Assembly (NCBI GenBank): GCA_910585755.1
Contig: CAJUFH010000006.1
Coordinates: 13,318-77,317 of the forward strand
Direction of reading: 5' to 3'
DNA: 64,000 nucleotides
Source: an uncultured Muribaculaceae bacterium
Lineage (GTDB): Bacteria; Bacteroidota; Bacteroidia; Bacteroidales; Muribaculaceae
The translations under genes were made by a program, and so were the position numbers. Under the pieces are notes generated by a model. It had not been told where the DNA came from. It saw only the letters and a program-made list of their open reading frames with translations, and ran no database searches. Below, in pieces: positions 28,180 through 36,290 of this stretch (positions are counted from its first letter, which is position 1; every line of letters starts with the position of its first letter).

Positions 28180-30135
28180 TTAACGGTAGCCGTATTGCTG
28201 CTGGATCGAGCCGCGGTGGCTGGTAATCAGTCGCGAGGGGTAGGGGCAGATGTATTTGACGGGTTCGTCGCCGGTGATTGTCGCGGCGTTCTCGAAGTTG
28301 ATATAACCGCGGAAGCTCCATTTGATGTCGGCGTGGAGTTCGATTTCATCGGTCTCCTTGTTGCGCGACCACCAGTTGGTAGCGTATTCGGCAGTATGGG
28401 TCCATCCTTCCGATACGGGATGGTCACCGATGTTGTCGCCCCATTCTTTGAGACCCTTGAACTCGATGTACTTACGTACAGGGCTGTCTTCGGATACATT
28501 GTTGCCGTTGGCATCGACATAGCGCCAGAAGATACGGTCGCGCACGTTGCCTTTCTCGCCCATGCCGAAGGCGCGCTTGCCCCAGTCCTCGAACTTGTCA
28601 TAGGTGGCTTTCAGTGTCTTGCCGTAGAGGTTCCAGCGGGCCAGGTCGTAGCGGCGGATGCCTTCGCCACCGAACTCCCAGGCGCGTTCGTTGAAGATGG
28701 CGTTGAAGAAGGCTTCCGGAGTGCCGAGGGCCTCGACGTAGTTTTCAACCATCTCGGCCTGGTCGGCGGGAGCGAACGCGCGGCGGCGTACTTCCTTGAG
28801 GGCGGTCTTGGCTTCGGCTACCGGGCCTGAAATCTCGTTAACGGCCTCGGCATACATCAGCAGAACGTCGGCGTAGCGCATACGGATGGCGTTGATGCCG
28901 GTGTTCCCTTCAGCCCCGGAGAGGGGGGTGCCCATCTTGAGCTTGTTCCACTTGCCGACGCCCCATCCGGCTACGCGGCTGCTGCTACTGCCCATGTCGA
29001 TTGCCTGGTTGAGGTCCTCGTCATAGCTGATTGGAGAGCAGGTGACGTCGAAACGGAGGTCGCGCATGTCGAACGTGAAGGGGTAGAGGCCGCAGTAATT
29101 CACGGTGTTGCTGCATTTTCCGAAGTTATGTGCCGGATTGTCGGAGTTATGGCCGATTTTCACCCCAACGCGGTAGCCGAGGTTGCCCGAGGAGTCTTTA
29201 AGCATGGGAACCTCGAAAATAACGTCGCCGTTGTTGAGAACTGTCCAGTTGCACTCGCCGGTCCACATCTGCTCGAAGCTCTCGCGGGTAAGGGAGTGCT
29301 TCCCTTCGCTGATTACCTTGCCGAGGTACTCCTGCGCGATTTTGTAGTAGTCGAGATAGTCGGCTTCGCGCTTCATCTCGCCGATTCCGGCTCCGGGGCA
29401 GAGCGACCAGCCGCCGCGCCAGAGGGCAAGCTGACCGATCAGTGCCTGGCAGAACTCGCGCGAAACGCGCTCTACACCCTCGTCGGTCTCGGATGCGTAT
29501 TTGAGCATTTTCTCGACCGGCTTGAGGTCCTCGATGAGGTCGGAAAGGATTTCCGAGCGGTCGGTTACCCCTTCGTGGTAGAAGTCCATGCCGACCTTTG
29601 TGGATGCCTTGCGGTAGACTACGTCGCCCCAGTTGCGCACTAGGTCGAGGTAGAGCATCGCGCGGATACATTTGGCCTCGGCGTACATATGCTGCATGTT
29701 GGTCGGCCCGGTGGTTGCCACGTCTTGCGAGAACAGGGGGGATTCCGCCATATTCTCCAGGAAGTCGTTGCAGTAGTTGATGGCCTCATAGGCGGCGTTC
29801 CAGGTACGCTCGAGCTGCGTCCAGTTGGAACCCATGTCGAAACAGTAGGCGTCGGTTCCGTCGCTGGAGCCGGTTATGTTGCTCGACGACTTCATCTCTA
29901 CGTCTGTGTTGGTATTGAACGAGTAGGGGAGCGCCTGGCCGTATAGGTTGCTGTTTGTCAGCTTGGAGTAGATGGTGTTCATCATCGCCTTGGTCTCCTT
30001 TTCCGAGGAGAATATTTCCTCGTTGGAGAAGGAGGATTCGGGCTGCACGTCGAGGTAGTCGTCGCACGAGGCGAAGGCCACGGCTCCGGCGGCTACCAGC
30101 CCAAGTCCGAGATATTTTGATATGCTGAGTTTCAT
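28180..30135 (-). CDS. SusD/RagB-type glycan-binding lipoprotein (pair 3)
   Basis: A 651-residue SusD-family surface lipoprotein; Cys24 in the lipobox FASC, followed by the canonical DDYLDVQPESSFSNEEIF. Helical repeats (MYAEAKCIRAMLYLDLVRNWG) and the C-terminal segment IFNERAWEFGGEGIRRYDLARW identify the family. The gene lies 21 bp downstream of its SusC partner. It is more typical of SusD proteins than the two of the first PUL and is not a close copy of them. The ligand is inferred to be pectic from the neighbouring beta-helix lipoproteins, GH43 and the galacturonate genes. Confidence 0.95.
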   Translation of the reverse strand: MKLSISKYLGLGLVAAGAVAFASCDDYLDVQPESSFSNEEIFSSEKETKAMMNTIYSKLTNSNLYGQALPYSFNTNTDVEMKSSSNITGSSDGTDAYCFDMGSNWTQLERTWNAAYEAINYCNDFLENMAESPLFSQDVATTGPTNMQHMYAEAKCIRAMLYLDLVRNWGDVVYRKASTKVGMDFYHEGVTDRSEILSDLIEDLKPVEKMLKYASETDEGVERVSREFCQALIGQLALWRGGWSLCPGAGIGEMKREADYLDYYKIAQEYLGKVISEGKHSLTRESFEQMWTGECNWTVLNNGDVIFEVPMLKDSSGNLGYRVGVKIGHNSDNPAHNFGKCSNTVNYCGLYPFTFDMRDLRFDVTCSPISYDEDLNQAIDMGSSSSRVAGWGVGKWNKLKMGTPLSGAEGNTGINAIRMRYADVLLMYAEAVNEISGPVAEAKTALKEVRRRAFAPADQAEMVENYVEALGTPEAFFNAIFNERAWEFGGEGIRRYDLARWNLYGKTLKATYDKFEDWGKRAFGMGEKGNVRDRIFWRYVDANGNNVSEDSPVRKYIEFKGLKEWGDNIGDHPVSEGWTHTAEYATNWWSRNKETDEIELHADIKWSFRGYINFENAATITGDEPVKYICPYPSRLITSHRGSIQQQYGYR

Positions 30136-30156
30136 TTTCTGGTTCGGTTTAAGGGT

Positions 30157-33100
30157 TTAGAAAGAGAGCTGGACGCCGAAGGTGTAGGTACGGGCGCGGG
30201 GATACATATTGTAGTCCACGTTGGGGGTCAGCCCCTCGCCGATGTTGACTTCGGGGTCATAACCGCTGTACTTGCTGATGGTGAAGAGGTTGTACCCGGT
30301 CACGTAGAAGCGGCACTTAGTCATCCCGACATGCTTGAGGAGCTTGGTGGGGAGGGAGTAGCCGAGGGTGAGGGTCTGCAGGCGCAGGAACGAGCCGTCC
30401 TCCACGCCATAGGTGCTGACAAACGCCTTCGTAACGTTGTTGGGGCTCCACATCGTCGCATTCTTGTTATAGCGGGCCATAACCTCAGGCTGGTCCCAGA
30501 GGTAGTTGCCCCATTCGTCGGTGCGCATCCACATCCCCTCGAAGTCGGCAGAGAGGTTGCGGTACTGGCCGGAGGAGCTGGGGGTGGTGGCCATATGGAT
30601 TTTGTTGAGGTTCAGCACGTCGAAGCCGCACATGAAGTTGAAGAAGGCGTTCAGGTCGAAGCCGCGCCAGGTGGCGTTGATGCCGAAACCGCCGGAGAAT
30701 TTGGGCGACGTGTTACCGATAATCTTGCGGTCATCGGCGTTGATGATGTAACTCTCGGGGTCGTCGGGGTCGACCGGGGTCAGCTTCTTGAACTTGGGCG
30801 AGCCCGGGCCGAGGGTTCCGGCAAGAGGGCTGGAGTCGACGATGCCGGGCTTGAGGGTGTAGGTTTTTGCTTCCTTGTTGTAGATGAAGTCCTCGACCTT
30901 GTAGAAGCCGTCGTTGACATAACCGTAAATCTGGCCCATGCGCTGGCCCACGCGGTACCAGAACACGTCGTCGTTGATGTCCACCTTGTCGACGTTCGCA
31001 TAGAAGGCGCTTTCGCCGTCGGCGAGCTTGTCAATTTTGCCCTTGTTGAGGCCGATGTTGAAGTTGGCACCGAGGGTCCAGTCCTTGTTTTCGATGATGT
31101 AGGCATTCAAGTTCAGCTCGAAGCCCTTGTTGGAGGTCTGGCCGATGTTGGTCAGCATCTCGGTGAATCCGGTGTCGCCCGGAATCTGCGACTCGATCAG
31201 CAGGTCCTTGGTGGTGTTGAAATAGAGGTCGAAGGTACCGTCGAGGCGCCCGTTGAAGAAGGAGAAGTCAAGACCGAGGTTTCGGGTGATGGTGGTCTCC
31301 CACTTGGCGTCGGGGTTGACGGGGAACTTGCTGTTGAACTCGTACCAGTAGCTTCCCTGCTCGCCCCATCCGGCGCTCTGCGAGGTGTCGCCGAGCTTGT
31401 AGAGGCGCATGTAGAGGTCGGAGTCAATGCGGTCGTTACCGGCGAAACCGATAGATGCGCGGAGCTTGAGGTTCGTCAGCCAGGTATAGTCCTTGAGGAA
31501 TTTCTCGTTGGAGATACGCCATGCGATGGCTCCGGCGGGGAACCAGCCCCAGCGGTTCTTCTTGGAGAACTTCGTCGAGCCGTCGGCGCGGAGGGTGAAG
31601 GTCGCGAGGTAGCGGTCGTCGAAGCTGTAGTTGATACGTCCGAAGAAGGAGCTTACGCGGTTGGGGGAGCCGTGGGTCGAGCGGTTGTAGCGGGGAGTGC
31701 CGAGGGCGAAGTTGTCGTAGGCCTTCTCGGCGTCGAGGTTTTCGGGGAAGCCGGCGATGCGGATTTCCTGCGATACCTCGCCGTTATGCTTCATTTCCTG
31801 GCCGAGCATGAACTGGAAGTCGTGGGTGTCCTTGATGTTAAGGGCGTAGTTCCAGACGTTGGTGAGCTGCCACTTGGTGCGGCTCTTTTTCTTCTGTGTC
31901 AGGTAGGGACCCCAGTTGCGCGAGTTGGAGTCGGACTCGGCGGCGTTGAACGCGCGGTCGTCCTCGTCGAAGTCCTCCCAGGTGAACTCGTTGCGGAGGG
32001 TCATCCCCTTGATAATAGTCCAGTTAAGGGCGCCACCCATGTTGAGGAGCTTCGAGTAGCGGTTACGGTAGTAGCGCTCGTTGGTCTCCAGCGGGTCGTA
32101 GTGATACTGGGTCGTTATTTCATCGGGGGTCAGGTACTCGTTGTTCTCGGGCACTTTCGCGAAGTCTTGAAGGCCGTAGGTCGGCTGCTCCTGAAGGGCG
32201 GTCAGAAGGCCGATACCCTCTGTGCCGCGGCCCTGGAGGGTCTTGTTCATGTAGCGGGTACGGTACTCAATCGAGAGGAAGTTCCAGAGCTTGACGTTCA
32301 GGTTGCCGTTGATGTTGTTCTGGATCAGGCCGTTGTCAGGCATGACGGAGGGCTGGTCCTGGTGCATGAACGAGAGTTTGAACTTGAACTTTTCGTTACC
32401 GCCGCTGACGCTGCCGTCGACGGCCCAGGAGACGGGGTGGGTAGAGAAGATGATGTCCTGCCAGTCATATCCCTCGTAGCCTTGGTAGATATACATCTCG
32501 AAGGGCTTGCCGAAGCTGTTGGCGTAACTGTCGCGGACGGATGAGCCTTTGGAGTAGAGGCGGTCGTAGTTGGCTCGTACAAAGTCGTAAGGCTTCAGCA
32601 CGTCGAGCTTGTTGGAAAGCTCCTTGGTCTGGACGTAGGCGTTTACGTTGACCTGCACCTTGCCCTCGCTGGGCTTCTTGGTGGTCACGAGCACAACGCC
32701 GTTGGCGCCGCGGGCTCCGTAGATGGCGGTCGAGGCCGCGTCCTTAAGCACCTGGATGTTGTCGACGTCGGTCGCGGGCACGTCGTTCAGCGAGCCTTCG
32801 AAGCCGTCGATCAGCACCAGGGGCTGGTTCGACTGGGTGATGGAGCCGCCGCCGCGGATGCGGACGGTTACCTCGGCGTCAGGGGAGCCGTCGGCGGTCG
32901 TTACCTGCACGCCAGGCATGCGGCCGATGATGGCCTCGCCGACGTTGGCGACCGGCATGCGTTCGATTACCTTGGCCTCTACCGACGACATGGAGCCTGT
33001 AAGGTTGCCGCGCTTCTGGGTGCCGTAGCCGATGACCACGACCTCGTCCATCATCGTCGCGTTGGCCTCCATGAGGATGTCGACGTTGGTCTGCCCCTTC

Positions 33101-33348
33101 AGGGGTACCTCCTTGTTGTCGAACCCGACGTAGCGCACGATCAGCACGTCCTTGGCTGGGTTGACGTTTTTGAGCGAGAAGTTGCCGTCGAAGTCGGTCG
33201 AGGCGGCGTTCTGCGTGCCCTTGATGAGCACCGTAGCCCCGATCAGCGGACCCTCGCTGTCAGAAACCGTACCGGTGACGGTGGTTGTCTGCGCGCAGGC
33301 CCATATCGAGGCGAGCGCCAGACAAATCGTCATTAATATTCTGTTCAT
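30157..33348 (-). CDS. SusC/RagA-type TonB-dependent transporter (pair 3)
   Basis: A 1063-residue outer-membrane transporter. Signal peptide about 1-19 (SIWACAQ), CarboxypepD-like domain (VTGTVSDSEGPLIGATV), TonB box MDEVVVIGYGTQKRG, plug (VRIRGGGSITQSNQPLVLID, VLKDAASTAIYGARGANGVV), and a complete 22-strand-type barrel ending TFGVQLSF. All normal SusC modules are present, in contrast to the short SusC of the first PUL. It lies third in a six-gene leftward operon, 21 bp after the DUF4957 lipoprotein. It should import oligogalacturonide-type or side-chain products bound by the partner SusD. Confidence 0.95.
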   Translation of the reverse strand: MNRILMTICLALASIWACAQTTTVTGTVSDSEGPLIGATVLIKGTQNAASTDFDGNFSLKNVNPAKDVLIVRYVGFDNKEVPLKGQTNVDILMEANATMMDEVVVIGYGTQKRGNLTGSMSSVEAKVIERMPVANVGEAIIGRMPGVQVTTADGSPDAEVTVRIRGGGSITQSNQPLVLIDGFEGSLNDVPATDVDNIQVLKDAASTAIYGARGANGVVLVTTKKPSEGKVQVNVNAYVQTKELSNKLDVLKPYDFVRANYDRLYSKGSSVRDSYANSFGKPFEMYIYQGYEGYDWQDIIFSTHPVSWAVDGSVSGGNEKFKFKLSFMHQDQPSVMPDNGLIQNNINGNLNVKLWNFLSIEYRTRYMNKTLQGRGTEGIGLLTALQEQPTYGLQDFAKVPENNEYLTPDEITTQYHYDPLETNERYYRNRYSKLLNMGGALNWTIIKGMTLRNEFTWEDFDEDDRAFNAAESDSNSRNWGPYLTQKKKSRTKWQLTNVWNYALNIKDTHDFQFMLGQEMKHNGEVSQEIRIAGFPENLDAEKAYDNFALGTPRYNRSTHGSPNRVSSFFGRINYSFDDRYLATFTLRADGSTKFSKKNRWGWFPAGAIAWRISNEKFLKDYTWLTNLKLRASIGFAGNDRIDSDLYMRLYKLGDTSQSAGWGEQGSYWYEFNSKFPVNPDAKWETTITRNLGLDFSFFNGRLDGTFDLYFNTTKDLLIESQIPGDTGFTEMLTNIGQTSNKGFELNLNAYIIENKDWTLGANFNIGLNKGKIDKLADGESAFYANVDKVDINDDVFWYRVGQRMGQIYGYVNDGFYKVEDFIYNKEAKTYTLKPGIVDSSPLAGTLGPGSPKFKKLTPVDPDDPESYIINADDRKIIGNTSPKFSGGFGINATWRGFDLNAFFNFMCGFDVLNLNKIHMATTPSSSGQYRNLSADFEGMWMRTDEWGNYLWDQPEVMARYNKNATMWSPNNVTKAFVSTYGVEDGSFLRLQTLTLGYSLPTKLLKHVGMTKCRFYVTGYNLFTISKYSGYDPEVNIGEGLTPNVDYNMYPRARTYTFGVQLSF

Positions 33349-33369
33349 TGGTATGTTGGATCTTAAGGT

Positions 33370-35124
33370 TTAGAGATTCTGTTGATTGAGGAGCTCCTCG
33401 TAGGTGGTGGTTGTCTCCTGGGGCTCGTCTATGCCGTAGGCCGCCATGGAGTAGCCGGTGGTGCGGGTGTTGCCCGAGGCGGTCGCGGAGGCGTTGGCGA
33501 GCTTGAAGAATGTGCCCTTGCCGTTGGCGGCGGCGGATCCGGAGACGGTGTTGCCCGATACGGTGATTGTCGCCGAGGAAGCCGACGCGAGGTCTATATT
33601 AAAATATGTGTATTCGGAGCCGCGGGGGTCGATGAAGATGTTGTTGAGAATCTTTATGTCGACCGCGCCGTCGACCTTCGACATGTTGTTCATTACAACG
33701 TCGCGGGCCGCGAAGTTCTTGGCGTGGAAGAGGCAGCCGGAGATTTCCCAGTTGCTGATGGTCGTCAGGCGCTGGGTCTGCGGGCGCAGCAGGGCGCTCG
33801 AGGAGTTGGTCGTGTAGTTGGTTACGCGGCACCCTTTGAGGCGCATGGTCCCGACTGTCTGCTGGTGGTCGGCGCTGGAGGCCTGGTACCAGATTACGCC
33901 GGTGTTCCAGTTGTCGAAGTCGCAGTTGATGAGTTCGATCGTCCCGATGTTGAACTGCTTGTTGCGGGGGTTGAACAGGCGGCTTTGCGGCACGAAGTTG
34001 ATATTCTCCAGGGTGATGTGGTCGAACGTGCCCTCGAGGCCGATCATCGCGGAGCTGCCCATGGTTACGGTAGCGTAGCTCTGTCCGAAGCCGGGGGTCT
34101 GGCCCAGGAGGTGGACTGACTTGTTCCAGGTTGCGACGGCTGCCGAGTTAACGCGGTAGGAGGAGTTGGCTCTGAGGTAGAGCTTGACCTCGCTGACGGA
34201 GGCGTCGGCCATCTGCTCGGCAAGTACGGCGCCGAGATCCTCGTCGGGTGTGACATAGGTGTAGCCTTCGGGCACTTCTACCTTCGGAGCGGGGGTGAGG
34301 GGCACCTCCGTCCAGCGCTGCGAGCCGACCTGGATGTTGTAGTTGACAATCACGCGCTCGTTGGGGTCGTTGAGGTTGAAGGTGACCTCCGTAGTGTCGT
34401 TGGGGAGCACGGTGATCGCGTCGGCGAACGGCTTGGAGTTGACGACGTTGCCGTTGGTGTCGAGGTAGTCGATGCGGACGTTTACGGGGTTATCCTTAGA
34501 GCCGAAGAGGACCGCGTCCTGGGTGTAGCCGACACCGCCGCCGGCGGTCGCCTTCTCGCATACCAGGTCGTAAGGCTCGCCGACAATCACGCTCGCGGAG
34601 CTTACCTTCCATCCCTTGACGGGAGTGTTGATGACGGCCCTGACGGTCGAGTAGCTTTTGTCGGCCTTTTCGTCGAGGGCTTTGAGGCGCAGCAGGCCCG
34701 TGCGGGTCTTGATTGCGATTTTGAGGGCTGAGCCGGCGCTGTAATTCACGGGGTCGGAAATGGCCAGGGGGAGCTTGCAATCCTTGTCCTGGTCGAAGAC
34801 TACGTCGCCGAGCGAGGCGGGAATCTTCGTCAGCATGGTGTCGACCTGCTGGGTGGCGAAAATCTTGTAAGAGCCGTCCTCGAGCGCGAAACGGTGGGTC
34901 GAGCCGTAGTTCCCGAAGTAGGTGCCGTTGTCGCGGTATATGAAGAGTATGCGCTGGTTGGGGTGGCCGTCGTCCTGGCCGTAGTGTACGTTGTACGGTT
35001 CGCCGTTTAGGGTCAGCTCGATGTCGCGGGTGACAGAGGTCTTGTAGGCTTCGTCATCCTTGCACGCGACGAGGCTGGCGGTTGCCAGAACGGCGAGCAT
35101 CCCGTATTTGAACTGTATATTCAT
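33370..35124 (-). CDS. DUF4957-type beta-helix surface lipoprotein
   Basis: A 584-residue lipoprotein (Cys21 in SLVAC). The N-terminal ~270 residues are beta-rich and not recognised beyond DUF4957-associated regions; after a proline-rich bridge (LTPAPKVEVPEGYTYV) a beta-helix-like part follows (about 295-560). Its rungs include LENINFVPQSRLF, ELINCDFDNW, LKGCRVTNY, ISGCLFHAKN and ILNNIFID. It resembles the second half of the DUF5123 lipoprotein two genes downstream of the SusC, so the operon encodes two beta-helix lipoproteins. No catalytic residues are obvious. I infer a surface pectin-binding role in place of SusE/SusF. Confidence 0.72.
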   Translation of the reverse strand: MNIQFKYGMLAVLATASLVACKDDEAYKTSVTRDIELTLNGEPYNVHYGQDDGHPNQRILFIYRDNGTYFGNYGSTHRFALEDGSYKIFATQQVDTMLTKIPASLGDVVFDQDKDCKLPLAISDPVNYSAGSALKIAIKTRTGLLRLKALDEKADKSYSTVRAVINTPVKGWKVSSASVIVGEPYDLVCEKATAGGGVGYTQDAVLFGSKDNPVNVRIDYLDTNGNVVNSKPFADAITVLPNDTTEVTFNLNDPNERVIVNYNIQVGSQRWTEVPLTPAPKVEVPEGYTYVTPDEDLGAVLAEQMADASVSEVKLYLRANSSYRVNSAAVATWNKSVHLLGQTPGFGQSYATVTMGSSAMIGLEGTFDHITLENINFVPQSRLFNPRNKQFNIGTIELINCDFDNWNTGVIWYQASSADHQQTVGTMRLKGCRVTNYTTNSSSALLRPQTQRLTTISNWEISGCLFHAKNFAARDVVMNNMSKVDGAVDIKILNNIFIDPRGSEYTYFNIDLASASSATITVSGNTVSGSAAANGKGTFFKLANASATASGNTRTTGYSMAAYGIDEPQETTTTYEELLNQQNL

Positions 35125-35145
35125 TGGTAAGGTGAGATTTAAGGT

Positions 35146-36036
35146 TTAGAAGGGGGTAACATCCACTGTTACCTTCATGCGCGCGCCGGCGGGAACGAGT
35201 GATGCCGTGCGCCAGGGGGTCTGGACGTAGTCGTCCTGCGACACCGGAACGGTGAACGTGTAGTGTTTCGCGGCCTCGTATTTGAGCATCGTCTCCAGCG
35301 GCGAGGAGGAGGTGTTGACCTTCTCTCCCCCCTTGAGGTAGTCGATTGTTATGGTCGCGTTGTTGTCGAGTGAGGTGGTGGGGAAAGTGGTGAAGCTCCC
35401 TTTGAACTCTGTCGAGGCGTCGAGCCGGAGGGTGAGGGGTGTCCCTTCGACCGTGCCGTCGCTTACCTTGTAGGAGGCGGCGATGTCGTTGAAGGTCACG
35501 TCGAGGCGGTCGAAGTTGCCGGCCGCGGCCAGGTCGGCGGCGGTTTCGGCGGTCTGGAAGTCAACCGCGGCGATCACGCGGCGCAGGGCGACGTCGAGTG
35601 TCGAGAACGATTTGTCCGACGAGAAGCGCTGCGGAGTAGATACCCATACGTCCTGTTTCGCCGTCGGGTCGATGTTTACAGTTACCGTCTCGTAGCTCTC
35701 GGTGCCGGTGAAGTTGTCGGCGTTGGCCACGGCGAACGTCTGGTAGGTCTCGCCGAGGGGGAACTCGACGGCGAAGCGCCCCTGGGTGGCGTCGCACTCC
35801 TTCTGTTCCACCAGGGTGTACTCGCGGCGGTTTACTTTGTAGATGAACACTGTGAACTTGGAGATGCCGGCGGCCTGCAGCTCTTCGGCCGTGGCGCGCG
35901 AGAGGGTCATCTCCACCTTCTGCTTCGAGGCGTCGCCGCCCCCCTGTCCGGGAGCCGACGGCTCGTCGGCGCTCTGCGAGCACCCCGTGAGGGCCACCGC
36001 GAGCGGGAGCAGGAATCTGGAAAGGTTTTGGATCAT
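35146..36036 (-). CDS. FimB/Mfa2-like lipoprotein, first gene of the second PUL operon
   Basis: A 296-residue lipoprotein (Cys19 in VALTGC). Two beta-sandwich halves include 'ISKFTVFIYKVNRREYTLVE' and 'FSTLDVALRRVIAAVDF'; the latter pattern is typical of FimB/Mfa2-type fimbrial anchor-like proteins of Bacteroidota. I chose the ATG at 36034-36036 because it gives a clean lipoprotein signal; the frame extends to an ATG at 36123 but that adds 29 residues with no signal character. No fimbrial genes are nearby. In a PUL this protein may be a surface or adhesin-like glycan-binding component. The family call is moderate and the function is unknown. Confidence 0.65.
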   Translation of the reverse strand: MIQNLSRFLLPLAVALTGCSQSADEPSAPGQGGGDASKQKVEMTLSRATAEELQAAGISKFTVFIYKVNRREYTLVEQKECDATQGRFAVEFPLGETYQTFAVANADNFTGTESYETVTVNIDPTAKQDVWVSTPQRFSSDKSFSTLDVALRRVIAAVDFQTAETAADLAAAGNFDRLDVTFNDIAASYKVSDGTVEGTPLTLRLDASTEFKGSFTTFPTTSLDNNATITIDYLKGGEKVNTSSSPLETMLKYEAAKHYTFTVPVSQDDYVQTPWRTASLVPAGARMKVTVDVTPF

Positions 36037-36290
36037 GATATAGTTAGGTTTTAGATAGATTTCCATGGATAGGTATGGCACCGGAAACGGTGAATCATCA
36101 GGTCTGCGGATAGGCACGGACATAGCGCGCCTCTCTTACGGGTGCAAATTTGCTAAAAAATATAAAACGGGGTGGAGTAAAATTTGCCAAATTTCGGGGG
36201 CATAACAATTTTTCACGCTTTTAACGCACGGCATTTTGTATATCCGCCAATCTTTGCTAAATTTGCACTGCACCTGCTTATGATCCACCC
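36037..36290. promoter_or_regulatory. Divergent control region between the second PUL operon and its regulator gene
   Basis: About 255 bp separate the lipoprotein ATG (36036, leftward) from the regulator ATG (36291, rightward), and the DNA is much more AT-rich than the coding sequence. CAAATTTG at 36146-36153 is palindromic and differs by one base from the -7 consensus for leftward transcription. A further AAATTT motif occurs near 36189. This is the natural site for binding by the AraC-type regulator encoded at 36291; no clear direct-repeat operator could be assigned by eye. Confidence 0.5.
36235..36265 (+). promoter_or_regulatory. Bacteroidota-type promoter of the hybrid regulator
   Basis: TTTG (36235-36238), 19-nt spacer, TAAATTTG (36258-36265): a full match to the -33/-7 consensus. 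The ATG at 36291 follows after 25 nt. Confidence 0.75.

Noticed and set aside
30331..32544. 737-codon open frame on the plus strand
   Set aside because: It is antisense to the clearly coding SusC gene and its translation is low-complexity Val/Glu/Gly-rich, as expected of a shadow in GC-rich DNA.
36037..36123. Longer start of the FimB/Mfa2-like lipoprotein at 36123
   Set aside because: It would put 29 residues before the lipoprotein signal and overlap the AT-rich control region.
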